Shown: in pieces, positions 10,897 through 22,239 of the stretch | Layout of the letters: every line of letters starts with the position of its first letter | How positions within the stretch are numbered: position 1 is the stretch's first letter | From: Acanthosepion pharaonis | Taxonomy: Eukaryota; Mollusca; Cephalopoda; Sepiida; Sepiidae | DNA length: 64,000 nt | Reading direction: 5' to 3' | Assembly (NCBI GenBank): GCA_903632075.3 | Contig: CAHIKZ030000026.1 | Coordinates: 556,501-620,500, forward strand | Position numbers and translations under genes: made by a program | Notes under the pieces: model-generated | Told to the model about the DNA's origin: nothing | The model's database searches: none | What the model saw: only the letters and a program-made list of their open reading frames with translations

Positions 10897-11475
10897 CATT
10901 GTAACTATTTACATTGTTCAGACTGTTGTCCTCATCTTTGTTGGCATATTCATAACATTTTAGTTATTGTATGCTCCGGCTTTCGTCAGTTATTGTATGC
11001 TCCGGCTTTCGTCAGTTATTGTATGCTCCGGCTCCGGCTTCGTCAGTTATTGTATGCTCCGGCTTTTCGTCAGTTATTGTATGTATCCGGCTTTCGTCAG
11101 TTATTGTATGCTCCGGCTTTCGTCAGTTATTGTATGCTCCGGCTTTCGTCAGTTATTGTATGCTCCGGCTTTCGTCAGTTATTGTATGCTCCGGCTTTCG
11201 TCAGTTATTGTATGCTCCGGCTTTCGTCAGTTATTGTATGCTCCGGCTTCCTACAGGTGATTGGAATTTCCTCCACAGGGAGTAGATTGTTGTAGTTCCA
11301 CGTGCCAAATCTTTTCCAGTTTCAATTATTTCCCTTTAGTAACTCAACTCTCCAATTTTTTTTATTTTTTTTTTTTTTGTTCACCTCTGCTGTGACCAGG
11401 TATTGAACTCTTTTGGGTCAAGTCACTGGATTACTTCAATCAGCGCTTTTATCTACTGGGCCATGTGTCCTTGGG
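10897..11475 (-). mobile_element. S4 SINE with an internal minisatellite expansion
   Basis: The right edge (ctactgggccatgtgtcc, near 11452-11470) is the tRNA-like head on the minus strand and the left edge (gactgttgtcctcatctttg) is the S4 3' part. In between, the S4 segment that elsewhere reads acgctccggacttcttcagg is replaced by a tandem array (10963-11250). A normal S4 copy is about 270-300 bp; this one is nearly 600 bp. Confidence 0.75.
10963..11250. repeat. 26-bp minisatellite, 11 copies, inside an S4 SINE
   Basis: The unit gttattgtatgctccggc + tttcgtca recurs 11 times with few variants (one 'tgtatgtatcc', one extra 'tccggc'). All three plus frames stay open, giving repetitive 97- to 134-codon frames that are artefacts of the period. 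Confidence 0.95.
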
Positions 11476-11927
11476 GAAAAACGATTCAATAATTATACTG
11501 GATTTTATCTTATTGTGCGACTAGAAATTTTAAGATCATTTTATTGGTTGTAGCTCCCCACAATATTTGTATATAGGGGAGAAACACATTGAAAATACTT
11601 TTCAGCTCTTCCATTTATTTCCTATTCAAGGCAAAACAAAATGCTTGTAAAATATTTCAAAACAGAAGAGTACCATTCTGACAAAGCAATGTATCAAAAT
11701 ATATTGTTCTACCCATTGACACTATCATGGTTACAACAGCTACCTCTAAAATAAAACCACTTCATACAAAACAAAATAAGCTAAAACTTGTAGGAGGAAT
11801 TTACTCTATCACCTGTAATAATTGCCACAAGGAATATATAGGAGAAACTTCAAGGAATTTAATTAAAGACCATATGAACAGAACTTAGTGCATTAGTTGT
11901 TCACTGAAATGAGTTTGACCATAATTT

Positions 11928-11966
<39 letters not shown>

Positions 11967-12284
11967 GCTTTAAAAAGAAAAAAGCATTTTACTAAGATGA
12001 AAATGTATAGAAAGTGCTTTAATTGCCAGATCATCCACAGTAAATTTACATCCAGGTTCTTTCATTTCACCTTTCTTGGCAGATCTGTTATCACAATGTG
12101 GAATATTTAATAATAAAAGTCATAACGTTAACAAAAATATAAATGAAATCAGGCTATATATCTTTAAACACATTTAAAAAAAAAAAAAAAATTCATTGTT
12201 CGCATGCACATGTGTAATCACATTAACGGAGACATCACTTTAGGATGTGATGACACCATTTTTTTTTTTTTTTTTACACATACA
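11476..12284. other. Non-coding stretch with long T-run
   Basis: AT-rich; a T-run of about 30 lies at 11933-11963 and an A-run near 12176-12190. No features recognised. Confidence 0.5.
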
Positions 12285-12620
12285 TATATATAAAAGCCAC
12301 CCTATCAGGTGGCATTTAAGCTGGCTTTGTGGAGGGCTCTTGATTGATCTTTCATCACAATAGGTAGGGAGGAGTAGATGCGATAGGCAACAATAAACTA
12401 CAAAAGAAATCAAAATTGATCACTGCATTTAAGTATTGCATTAATATTGAAGCTTACCTTTTAAAAGTTCAATGATAATTCTTCTGCTGCCACTTAATTT
12501 TAAGACAATTTGATGTAAGTAGGTCCTTACTTCTTTTCATACAAACAATTATATTTATTTCATGGTCATTGATTTTTGATTATTCCCAAATTTACTTCCA
12601 AGTTAAAAAAAAAAAAAAAA
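12285..12620 (-). repeat. R3 interspersed repeat, copy 1
   Basis: Inverted relative to 23690-24235 and 34850-35210. Shared blocks include gaattattgtt-type, gtggcagcagaagaatt, gtaaggacctac, aaaaggtaagctt and gcagcttttaagctagt. Unclassified. Confidence 0.75.
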
Positions 12621-12834
12621 AAATTGTCACAAAAAATCACCAAAAACATTCACAGTAATAAAAACTTTAGAATTCAAAATTTCAGGATTGTATGTCTGAT
12701 CAGGGCCAGAATGGTTTTAATTTGCTCACGGAGTTGGCTTGATTCTAAAACTTTATATGTTGGGCTACAGCCTCTAGGAGTAAAATTGAAAAGGTGAGAC
12801 TGGCATTTGCATTTATTATATATACACGAACACA

Positions 12835-13130
12835 GACTTCTATGTACCAAGCCCGTTCAGGACATGAGGTCTGTACGATTTCCTGTTTTTTGTAGCCCTT
12901 AGTAAATTTTGCCTTTTACTATGTCTCCTAATCTCTGTTTTGTCAACCATTTATGCAAGCTTGTTAGGTAGGTTGTGTGCTGTTTTCCTCTGTCACTTTT
13001 TCATTCACTCCTGTGAGTGTCAAATTATCAAAACCTTCTATCCTTATTATATAACTTAGAAATTTCAACTCTTCTTGATACTATTTCCTTTAAAAGCTCT
13101 ATGTACTTTCAAATACCGCAGTGACAGAAA
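12835..13130 (-). mobile_element. RTE-like LINE tail fragment
   Basis: ccaagcccgttcaggacatg, gtaggttgtgtgctgttttc and cctgtgagtgtcaaattat are shared with the other RTE-like tails. No readable frame longer than a few dozen codons remains. Confidence 0.6.
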
Positions 13131-13354
13131 TGAAATGGATAACAAAGAAATATGTTCTTTGCAATATATCCATTATTATCATTACTCATGTGTCATGGTT
13201 CATGAATATTGGTTATGTACAGTAATTGTATAAGAGTAATTAAAAAATCAAAATGAAAAGTAAAAAAAAAAATAAATTCGGTCTTTCTCATCGTGAAATG
13301 AAAGTTATCCTGAACGGTGACTCTTCAAGATACTTTTTGCACTTTTTTAATATA

Positions 13355-13521
13355 TATATATATACTCTTAAGGTGTGCTATATTTATGGGTTAAAGTGCT
13401 AAATATCAAAGATAGAGCATATGTAAATAAAAGTGGACATTGAAGTCCACACTCAGGCCGCCTGACAATTGTGTCTAGCATGAAACAACCTGTCACCTCT
13501 GGGTGTTGACTTCAATGTTCA

Positions 13522-13570
<49 letters not shown>

Positions 13571-13575
13571 TATAA
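13355..13575. repeat. Foldback element F1, copy 1, ending in (TA)n
   Basis: gtggacattgaagtccacac near 13432 is mirrored by gtgttgacttcaatgttcac near 13503 as an inverted repeat. The region between holds tgtctagcatgaaacaa. An inverted partner lies at 17205-17400. A (TA)n tract at 13525-13575 closes the element. Confidence 0.65.
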
Positions 13576-13609
13576 ATTTCAGAGAGAGAGATGAATGACA
13601 AGGTGGAAA

Positions 13610-13925
13610 AACTTTGTCGTGTCATGTCCTTTCAGGATGTTGGTGATCATGACTCTCCACAACCTCTTGTAGTAATTTTTTATTTTTTTTTTTTTTTGTC
13701 TATCTCTCTGAATCCCTGTTCTACCAACCCTTTAACACAAACTCACTAGGTAGGTTATGCATTGTTTTCTTCTGACACTCTTTCCTTGAAATATGTCCTG
13801 TGAGTGAAAGAAAGAAATTTTCCAAGCCCTCTTTCCTCATTATGTGCCCTAGAAATTTCAACTGTCTCCTCCTGATGTTAAGTGAGTCATTTTGTTTCAG
13901 TTTTCTCTGTATGTATAGCTGGCCA
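13610..13925 (-). mobile_element. RTE-like LINE tail fragment
   Basis: gtcatgtcctttcaggatgt, gactctccacaacctcttg and gaaatttcaactgtctcctc match the 10440-10800 fragment. It is degenerate and interrupted by a T-run. Confidence 0.65.
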
Positions 13926-14235
13926 TTCGTTTTCTACTAGGCCGGCTAGCTAATCCCTATTGCAGATGCTTTCTCAGGCACATTTGTGCTTATTCAACAC
14001 CCATAGAACCCACCTGTGGTTTATACTGCAACTATACTGAGCATACCTTAGTTACAGTTTTTGGGAAAGAGCCTGTTATCTAGTATGATCAACAATTTGA
14101 ACAAAGCCAGTATGCTCAAACCCTCGGCCAGAATGACTTGTGACTTCTTGCTAGCACAGCTATTGACGGCTTGGGTCAACCCGTGGTATGGTTTTCAGTC
14201 ACTTTCCAAAGGTGCTGCATGCTGGAAAAAGAAAA
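13915..14235 (-). mobile_element. S3 SINE, truncated copy lacking the tRNA head
   Basis: Similar over about 300 bp to 61680-62000 (blocks ggctagctaatccctattgc, caggcacatttgtg, atgatcaacaatttgaacaa, ggtatggttttcag). The tRNA-like head present at 62085-62137 is absent here. Confidence 0.7.
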
Positions 14236-14373
14236 ACATGTATTTTTTTTTTTTTTAGTTAAAAATTAAAAAAAAAATATATTATGCTCTACTATCTATT
14301 GAGCACTGTTTTAATAAAAATAAATGCTAAAGAACTCTGGATTATAAATCTGACTGTTCTTTCGTATTATTTG

Positions 14374-14377
<4 letters not shown>

Positions 14378-14425
<48 letters not shown>
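14378..14425. repeat. (TA)n microsatellite
   Basis: About 48 bp of TA repeats followed by an A-run. Confidence 0.95.
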
Positions 14426-14428
<3 letters not shown>

Positions 14429-14479
14429 AAATAAAAAAAAAAACAATGACTTGATACTCATTATTATCAGTCCCTTAAC

Positions 14480-14940
14480 TGCTTCAATCATAAGGTCAGA
14501 CCACCTCCTCCAGGATGATTTATTAATGGTAGAGTTCTGGCATCATTGTCATGTCTGTCCACTCTGATATTGTCTGCATTGCCATCCCTGCCAGTGTCCA
14601 CCTTCAACATTGTCTTGCATGATGGTCTTGCAGGGGCTGTTATGCCATGTGTCATGACTAAACAATGACATCTCCCTATACTTAATAGTGGCAAGAAGAG
14701 ATTCCTGTCAGCTGATGACTTTTGACCTTGCACCATACATCCTCACTGGTTTTGTGCTCCTAGTAGGAGATACAGAGGAGCTTTTTCAAGCATTTGTTCT
14801 GGGTCCTTTTTTTTTCTGTCTCAACCAGGAGTGTCTAAGCATCACACCCATACAGGAAGATGAATACAACCAGCAATTTGTAGAGATTGAACTTGGTATG
14901 GAACAAAATTGGTACACAATTAAAATGTATAATTTTCTAA
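14480..14940. other. Higher-GC unclassified stretch, possibly old mobile-element coding sequence
   Basis: Open frames of 82 (-) and 87 (+) codons overlap here and base composition is richer in GC than the flanks. The minus frame has RVDRHDNDARTLPLINHPGG, which looks protein-like but was not recognised. Confidence 0.35.
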
Positions 14941-15114
14941 CTTTAAGATAATTTTATATTTCACTCATGTGACACTTTCTTAAAGTGTATTTAATTGTTA
15001 CCGTCAGAAAAATAATTGTTTTGCTAGCAATTTTTTCTCTCTGACGTAGAGTTGACTGAAAGATTCCTCAGATATTTCGCTCTTTTTACTATTAAGATGT
15101 TTACATCAGCTCTA

Positions 15115-15116
<2 letters not shown>

Positions 15117-15158
<42 letters not shown>
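15117..15158. repeat. (TA)n microsatellite beside R2
   Basis: About 42 bp of TA, followed by aacagtaagatatataat, an inverted match to the sequence beside the (TA)n at 6369. Confidence 0.95.
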
Positions 15159-15164
<6 letters not shown>

Positions 15165-15264
15165 AAAAAAGAACAGTAAGATATATAATCCAGTGTTATA
15201 GATATTTTTATTTTTGCAAAATAGTGCTCAATGTAAATTTACAGAACATTAATATTATAAATTA

Positions 15265-15690
15265 ACTGATTTAAAATGTTTTTTTCGCTACACAGTTTTA
15301 ACTATGTTTCAAAAATGGAAGCTAAAAGCTTCGAATTTAATTTTGTAATTAAATTAAAGACATAAGTTCCATTTCATCCTCAAGCAAATTTTGGAGTAAC
15401 TTATTTTTAAATTTACTGAATTTTAAAGGCATGGCAAAAATTCATAATTCACTGTTTCCAAGGATACAGAGAAATACACTCATCCAGACAAGGGGTGGTT
15501 GCGTGTTCATTTTCATTAACTTTTGTTGTATCAGTTATTAGTTACGTTTGAAAAAGTGGTTGCATTTAGGTAGGGGTAGGGATGTATTTTTCAATGAATT
15601 CTGACATCGGTTAAATGCATGTCGTCTGGATTTTTTTTAAATTCTTTTGTTAATGGTAAAAAATTCTTATGGCTATTTTTTCTATTTGTA
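15265..15690 (+). repeat. R2 interspersed repeat, copy 2
   Basis: Aligns by eye with 5878-6240 (ttcgctacacagttt, gaatttaattttgtaattaa, gttccatttcatcc, ttgtatcagttattagtta, ggtaggggtagggatgtatt). Non-coding. Confidence 0.75.
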
Positions 15691-15949
15691 TACTTAAACA
15701 TTTTTTGGGGATGTTTAGGTTAGAATATGTTTTATTAAACTACAATTTTAAAATATTTTCACTATTTTTTCATATCAAGTATGTTTATTACCAGGTCACT
15801 TTATTTTTTCTTTTTTATATTTAAATATTATTTAAGTAAAATTTATGACAATGACGGCAAAAAATAGCTAATTCATTTCTCTGATTTAGTAAATTTTTAT
15901 TTTTTCTAAACTTAGTAATATATAGTTTTTCATGTATGTACAACTATTA

Positions 15950-16041
15950 TTAGGTTGGTGCAAAAATAATGACGTAATAATGTTGTTTTTTGACGTAACG
16001 TCAAAAAACGACATTATTACGTCATTATTTTTGCACCAAAA
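15950..16041. mobile_element. Mariner-type palindromic MITE, copy 1
   Basis: Begins ttaggttggtgcaaaaat and forms a near-perfect hairpin over about 90 bp, with TA duplications at 15948-15949 and 16042-16043. The ttaggttggtgcaaaa terminus is the classic mariner/MADE1 type. The right end has lost the trinucleotide cct. Confidence 0.85.
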
Positions 16042-17130
16042 TACTTAAAAAAAAAAAAAAAAGATGTTTTAAGATTTAAGAATCCAATAATTGCTTTAAA
16101 ATTATTTTGTTCACATTTCAGGTCTAAAAATAAGGTTAGTAGATATAAACTTTGGAAGGGCTCCATGAAAGATATGCATTTCTTAAAGAGTATTTGAAAT
16201 TTGCTTTTCTGATATAGTTTTCTGTTTCTCAATGATAAAGCACACTTAGTTTGAAACTAGTTTTCCAGATTAAAAAGGGCAAAACTGATTTGATTCTTGT
16301 TGAGAGGTACATTTTCTTTTGTAAAACTTATGATCCCTAAACCAGTTGACATTAATTTCACTGTTAAAAAAAAAAATGAATATACTCATACACATTAAAT
16401 ATGATATAGTAATAGGAAATGTTTGTATATCATATCTTTTATATGGCCAATCTGACATGGTGTAATGTCCTCCATACTTTGGGCCTTGTGCCATGTTTAA
16501 GCCTCACTTAGTAAATCAGTGTATATCTTTCATATGCTAAAGATTTTTTTTTTCTTTCTTAACAATTGAAATCTTAAGTTTTCTCTTGACCTACTTAAAT
16601 TTGAAAAAAAAAATTTTTTTTCTAATTGAAAAGGGCTTCATCGTTCGTAACTGCTTTTTGTTATCAATGTGAAGTTTTTATATTTATGCTAATAAGTAGA
16701 TTGTTATCATTGGATATCACAAGATTCAGTCCAAACTTCTTTCCACTCTCTACAATACAGTGTCGCTCAGCTTTTTCTTTCTTGTGACCCATTTTTGGTG
16801 TTAAAACAAAAAAAAAAAAATGTCAGGTGCACATGAACACAAATAGAAATCCTTGTAACAGGAAATACATTTTATTTACAAAAGAAAAATGTAGTAGAAA
16901 ATATAAATCCTGATTAAAAGGATTGAAGGGAGTAAATTTAAATTCAAATTTAACACTATCAGATAAAATAATATAAAACAGGCATTGCTTGTAAATAAAA
17001 AAATTTTAAAAAAAGTTTGCAAATTACAAGTAACTAATAGTGTAAAGGTGGATTTGATATAATGCAGATAAAGTCATGCTTTCAAAAACTAAAATAAAAT
17101 TTCTCTTAATTCTGGCATATTGTAACTTAA
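16042..17130. other. Non-coding stretch, no assignable features
   Basis: AT-rich; A-runs near 16047 and 16807. Open frames of 71 and 74 codons here look random. Confidence 0.5.
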
Positions 17131-17204
17131 GCCACATTTAATGCATAAAAAAATGTCCGTGTCAAATAATGGAACAAAGTTTTCTGACACCACACAAAAA
17201 AGAT

Positions 17205-17410
17205 AGATATATAAACAGTCTGTTTCCTGCTAGATGCACTTGTCAGGCCTGACAATTGCATCTAGCATGAAACAGATTGTCGCCTCTAAGTGTTGATTTC
17301 TATGTTCACTTTTATATTTACACACCCTCTATCTCTGATATTGAGCACTTTATCCCATAAATATAGCACATCTCAAGACTATATTTCTGCATATATATAT
17401 GTGTGTGTGT
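17205..17410. repeat. Foldback element F1, copy 2
   Basis: Contains an imperfect hairpin in which ctgtttcctgctagatgca pairs with tgcatctagcatgaaacag around 17250. It is followed by tatctctgatattgagcact and cccataaatatagcacat, the inverted match of 13370-13430. A (TA)n(TG)n run follows. Confidence 0.65.
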
Positions 17411-17711
17411 GTGTGTATGTAAAATAAATAAAATGGGAAAGCCCCCTGCCCTTTATATTGTGGAATAAAACATGAATTTTGAAATCTAGAACACTGCATA
17501 ATGCAGCAAAATGAACAATTGGAATGTTTTGAATTTACAGAAATACATATACGCATTCACAGACAATTTAACCCCTTGAAGATGGTCCCAGATGAAATTG
17601 AAAGTACTTGGACAAATAAAAACTATTTGAAAGAAAACTTTGGTATTTTTCTTAATCAATTTTCTAAGGCTATCAAGAAATTAATCCGTGAACTTGAAAG
17701 GATATGTTTAA
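17411..17711. other. Non-coding stretch before the S4 pair
   Basis: Part of a 144-codon open frame (17501-17935) starts here, but that frame runs on into the S4 SINE and resembles no known protein. Confidence 0.45.
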
Positions 17712-18240
17712 ATTACACTATTTACATTATTCAGACTATTGTCCTCATCTTTGTCGCCATATTTATTACAATGTTTCGGCCGTTATACGCTCAAGCCTTC
17801 TTTAGGTGCTTGGAATGTCGAACTGAACTCTTTATTTCGCTCACTGGGGTAGATTGTTCTGGTTCCATAATGGATGTCAGTTATCTCCTGTTAATTCCCC
17901 TCTCCAAGTTCTCCACTGCCTTAACCAAGTATTGAATCTGAATTTAACACCTTTATCCACTGTGCCACAGTGGATAAAGGCATTAGTTAGATCCAGTGAC
18001 AGGACCCAAAGAATGTGAGTTCAATACCCGGTTAAGGCAGTAGAGAACTTGGAGAAGGGAATTAACAGGAGATAACTGAAAATATGGCACGTGGAACTAG
18101 AACAGTCTATCCCAGCGAGCGAAATAAAGGATTCAGTTCAACATTCCAACCACCTGAAGAAGTCCGGAGCGTACAACGGCCGAAATGTTGTAATAAATAT
18201 GGCGACAAACATGAGGATGATAGTCCAAATAATGTAAGTA
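17712..18240. mobile_element. Two S4 SINEs head to head (about 250-bp inverted repeat)
   Basis: A minus copy (about 17712-17962) and a plus copy (about 17968-18240) meet at their tRNA-like heads. The junction is a perfect hairpin, cctttatccactg / tgcca / cagtggataaagg, with loop 17963-17967. The head has box-A-like cacagtggataaaggc and box-B-like gagttcaatacccg. The arms agree at most positions but differ by scattered substitutions, so this is either two insertions or an old inverted duplication. Confidence 0.75.
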
Positions 18241-18828
18241 GTGTACATAATACCTCATCTCAGAAATATAGACAGATATCAAATATTTTATAAGCAATAT
18301 TTTATATAATCAAAATAATATACTCTCCTGTAGTGGGTGGTACATTTTATTTTTTTTTTTTTCTTATTTTTTTTTTTTTCTTTTTCTATATGTATATCTG
18401 GATGTGAAATGCAGTATAAAAACAAAAAGAAAGGATGTAGCCAACAAAATCTTGTCCATAATAACAACACCCAGTCCTTGATATTGATTGTGATGGCTGA
18501 AAGTACTTGAACAAAAAATGAACTTTAAACAGTTTATGTGCAACATCTTCAGAAATTTAAAAAATACAATGAAAAATGAAACAGACTTTATCAGTTGAAT
18601 TTAACTTGTTTGGGCTAAACCTCGCTGACTAATTTGTGTGTGTGTATACAAGTCACACACCAAACACAGGTATATGTGTATTTATTAATATATGTTTCTT
18701 AGTTCTGTCTAATCACATCAAGCACTATTATGTCTACACCTCTTAAATTTGATAATTATTTATTTGCTAACATATGCATGCCAGCACATGTATACAGTTG
18801 CTAATATATAGTTATTTCATTTACCTAA

Positions 18829-18830
<2 letters not shown>
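18241..18830. other. Non-coding stretch, no assignable features
   Basis: AT-rich with T-runs at 18350-18380; nothing recognised. Confidence 0.5.

Positions 18831-18831
<1 letters not shown>

Positions 18832-18870
<39 letters not shown>
18832..18870. repeat. (TA)n microsatellite
   Basis: About 39 bp of TA. Confidence 0.95.
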
Positions 18871-18872
<2 letters not shown>

Positions 18873-19740
18873 CTTTAAATTAATGACCCCAGAACCAATG
18901 AACTTCAGATTTAACTTTCAAACATTATTTAAAGATATATAGTGACTTAAAAATAAAATACTGCATACATATATACTGTATTTAAATGTATTTACAATAA
19001 TTTTGTAATGTACTGGGTGTTTTTAGGCCATTTAAAAAAGTGCTTCAAATTAAAGGACAAATGTTTTTAATAGATGATTTCCCCGTTAGTGCATTAAATT
19101 GAGGTTCTACTCTGTGTGTGTGTGTCTTATTTTTATTTAGGGATTGGTTAACTTTTTTTTTTTTTTCTTTTTTTTTTTTTTAAGTATGTTACATTATCTG
19201 TTTTGTATGTATGTGCAATTTTTCATGGTGATATATTTATATTTACATATCCCTGATATTTTATCCACAAACATAACATTCCTTATATTTTCATCACATA
19301 TGTACATGTATATTTTAAATGCTAAAGTCTTCACATACAGGCAGCTACCAGCAGCAAGCAGAAAAAAAAAACACAAAAAAACATAGCCAGACAAATGCAA
19401 AGACAAGCTGAAGAGTAATCTTGAATCTGCCAGGGTACCAATTAAGACCTTTGGGCAGACTGCCCTAGAGAGAAAAGAGCAGAGAGTATGTTGCAAAAAA
19501 TTGCATTAAAGCATTTGATGCCACAAATATCTGAGAAGTGAGGTCAAATTGAGGATGTAAAAATAAGCATTTAAGACCAGCAGCCTGGTTTCACAACCCA
19601 CAATCTTGTACTCAATGTATTCTTGTTTGTAAGTACTTTGTGGAACTGAAGTGTCATATTTGACAAACATCTAACAACTAACTTATAAGCTGCTGGATGC
19701 TCATATGAGAGAGTTCATTACACACACACACACACACACA
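18871..19740. other. Non-coding stretch with T-run and (CA)n
   Basis: T-rich run at 19154-19181 and (CA)n at 19721-19744. No genes or element ends recognised. Confidence 0.5.
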
Positions 19741-19964
19741 CACATAGTGGACTCTCCTGTGGTATTCGACGTACAAGGGTCAAGAAGCTCAAGTTCCTAG
19801 GAACCTACATCCAGACACCAGCACATATTATTTGATTATAGTGATGAAGGCTTTGTGCAGAGCCAACCACAGTATTTGAAGGGCCAAATACATAGACCTG
19901 GTGCAGTATGTGCCACAAGGTCCTCAAATGACCCCCCACAGGTTTTGAATTCAGAGTTGTCCTC

Positions 19965-20155
19965 CTCCTAGACCAGTTGCTATCCAAGGCTATAGAACCC
20001 GGTCTATCCTGCTATTTACCCATAGCTGGAGGGAGGGTTCATACCTTTCCCAAGGGTATTAGCATGTAAGTGAATGTAATGGATATGGCTGGAATTTGAA
20101 CTCTGCCCTCCGACTCCTCAATCCAAGCCGCTATCCAGTACTCAAGAAGCGTGGT
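19965..20155 (-). mobile_element. S1 SINE, 3'-truncated copy
   Basis: Has the S1 body (aaggctatagaacccggtct, tatttacccatagctgg, cccaagggtattagcatg) and the head with gaatttgaactctgccctcc, in minus orientation. The hairpin tail is missing. Upstream 19800-19960 shares a weak similarity with 28840-28950. Confidence 0.75.
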
Positions 20156-20162
20156 AGAGAGT

Positions 20163-20165
20163 GAG

Positions 20166-20231
<66 letters not shown>
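20163..20231. repeat. (TG)n(TA)n microsatellite
   Basis: A short TG run, then about 56 bp of TA, abutting the 3' end of the Helitron-like element. Confidence 0.95.
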
Positions 20232-20233
<2 letters not shown>

Positions 20234-20234
<1 letters not shown>

Positions 20235-20897
20235 TAGCAACATGGCCAGTGTTGCCGTGCTTGATTCAAAAATCGCTATCACTTGACTTAAAATATTTTT
20301 GCCTTTAAAGGAGTGCCCTTTGCCATGCTGATGTTGCTACATGCCTTACTTCTTGCCTATCTCACACTGCAAATTTTTTCTAAGCTCTATACTAAACATT
20401 AAACCTGTTATGAAAAAAGAACTAAACAAAATGAACACAAAACGATCAGCTTTAAAAAAGGACTCATAACTGGAAAAACCGAATGAAAAAGAATGTTAGC
20501 AACAAATACTTTTTCACACCCAACCCAGTTCTGCGGAATCAGAATCAAGTTTGCGGAATTGAGTTTAAGCAAGCAAATGAGCCAATTGGAGTAAAGTGCC
20601 ATGCAGATTTAAATTTTTCCCGCTTGTGATAAAAGCAGCTATCGATATTTTTTTTTTTTTTTTTTTTTTTTTATGCTAGTTAACATTCATGTCAGTCAAC
20701 TGTTGGCTCTCACTCTGGCCAGTAGAAAATGGTCGCAAACTACATAAAAACTGCCGTAGAAGCATGAAAAAAATCACTTATTTCCACTATCGATGGGAGT
20801 TGGGAAATGCAATGTCAGTCTTGGCCTTCCCGCTAACTTGGAGCATGTGCATGTAAATTTTGGTGCAAATCCGTTGAAAATTGCGGCCATGTATTTG

Positions 20898-20915
<18 letters not shown>
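20234..20915 (-). mobile_element. Non-autonomous Helitron-like element, copy 2
   Basis: On the minus strand it ends in ggccatgttgctag|t, a CTAG terminus followed by T, as expected for Helitrons inserting between A and T. The interior aligns with 3848-4616 over its whole length (for example ccattcagtttttc-type, gtggaaataatcgat-like, tttgcggccat blocks). It carries an extra T-run at 20649-20672. The 5' end merges into (CA)n. Confidence 0.7.
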
Positions 20916-20941
<26 letters not shown>

Positions 20942-20955
20942 CCTGCCTTTATTTA

Positions 20956-20991
<36 letters not shown>

Positions 20992-21690
20992 GTGAGAGAG
21001 AATGTGTAAAAAATACTTTTACAAACTTTGGGGGTAGTTTTCTCATACCAAAAAAAAAAAAAGAACAAAAGTCCATATAAACATATGTCTACAAATCTTT
21101 TGTTTTTTTTGTGGGGGGGTATTAAGTTAAAAGTTTACGGTAAACACTGTTAAATGTACAATGCAAGATACAATCCCAAAATACTTTTTACAAAGTTTGG
21201 TGGGAGGTTCCTGACATGGAAACAAGGTAAAATGTCAATTATAAACATATGCAAGTGAGTAATTCTGTGTCAAATCAACAACAGTCTGACCGTCTCTAAC
21301 ACAGATTTTTTTTTTTTTTTTTTTTTTATTTGGTACACTTATATAGCTTCATGATATGAATTGAATGGTACCTATTTTACATCTCTAAATCAAAGAGTTC
21401 CCAAGATATGACCCCTGTAGGTGTGTGTGTGTGTGTGTGCAAATGTATAGGATATGGTTATTTGACGGCCATCAACATGATAACTCATGACAAATACTCA
21501 AAATGTCCCCAGCTTTCTTCTGCACACACATGCACCAGTCGGATCCTTGACTGACAAATGTAACCTAGTCTACATAGCAACACAGTGCCATAAAGTTTCT
21601 TTAAATTTAACTGTGGACATATGTTTATATGGACTTTTGTCCTTGTTTTGGTGTGAGGGACCCTCACCCAAAATTTGTAAGTATTTCATA
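20916..21690. other. Non-coding stretch with microsatellites
   Basis: (TTTA)n and (TA)n at 20951-20990, a T-run at 21307-21327 and a (TG)n at 21421-21438. Nothing else recognised. Confidence 0.5.
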
Positions 21691-21714
21691 CATCCTGTGT
21701 GTGTCCTGAATCAA

Positions 21715-21790
21715 TCAGATGTCTAGCCACACTGATGAGCTGTGAAACAGTCTGTCTGAGGATGATGAGATTAGATCTTGATATAATAAT
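21715..21790 (+). mobile_element. S2 SINE 3' fragment
   Basis: gtctagccacactgatgagc and acagtctgtctgaggatga match the 3' part of the S2 copies at 21929 and 40975. Confidence 0.6.
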
Positions 21791-21928
21791 TTAATTGGTC
21801 GGGCACTGTTTTCAAGGAATGAATTTGTAAACGGTGAGAATGCAAGACTCTCCTAGCAATTGAGTTCTCTGAGTGACTAGTGTCTTTATGAAAAAATAAA
21901 TACACCAAAATTTGCCTTTCTCTCTGCC

Positions 21929-22053
21929 GGGTGCCCATGGCCTAGGGATTAGAATATCCAACTGATAACAAATCAGTTGGGTAAGCCATCAAATGTCTAG
22001 TCACATTGATGAACTGTGATACAGCGAAACAGTCTGTCTGTGGATGATGAGAT

Positions 22054-22093
<40 letters not shown>

Positions 22094-22095
22094 AA
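21929..22095 (+). mobile_element. S2 tRNA-derived SINE ending in (TG)n(TA)n
   Basis: Head gtgcccatggcctagggatt looks like a tRNA 5' half with box A. The body has cacattgatgaactgtgata and acagtctgtctgtggatga, and the tail runs into (TG)n(TA)n. The copy at 40975 has the same order and also ends in (TA)n. Confidence 0.7.
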
Positions 22096-22239
22096 CACTT
22101 ACATGCTGTGTGTGTTTATAAAAAAACTTACACACACATAAAAGATAGAAAAGAAAGAAAGGAATATTGAAAGAGTATGAGGCAATAACCGCAATATTGT
22201 ACACATTTGCACATACATATATACATATATTGAACTCAC

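Noticed and set aside
10963..11250. Regular direct repeats resembling a CRISPR array
   Set aside because: Units are contiguous without unique spacers, and the genome is eukaryotic. The same applies to 60469-61146 and 48305-49190.
10891..11295. Three overlapping plus frames of 97-134 codons with repeated SYCMLRL or RQLLYAP
   Set aside because: The 26-bp period cycles through all frames; every frame is open because the unit lacks stops. Not a repeat protein.
17501..17935. 144-codon open frame
   Set aside because: Its second half is S4 SINE sequence and the first half matches no known protein; no promoter or splice context.
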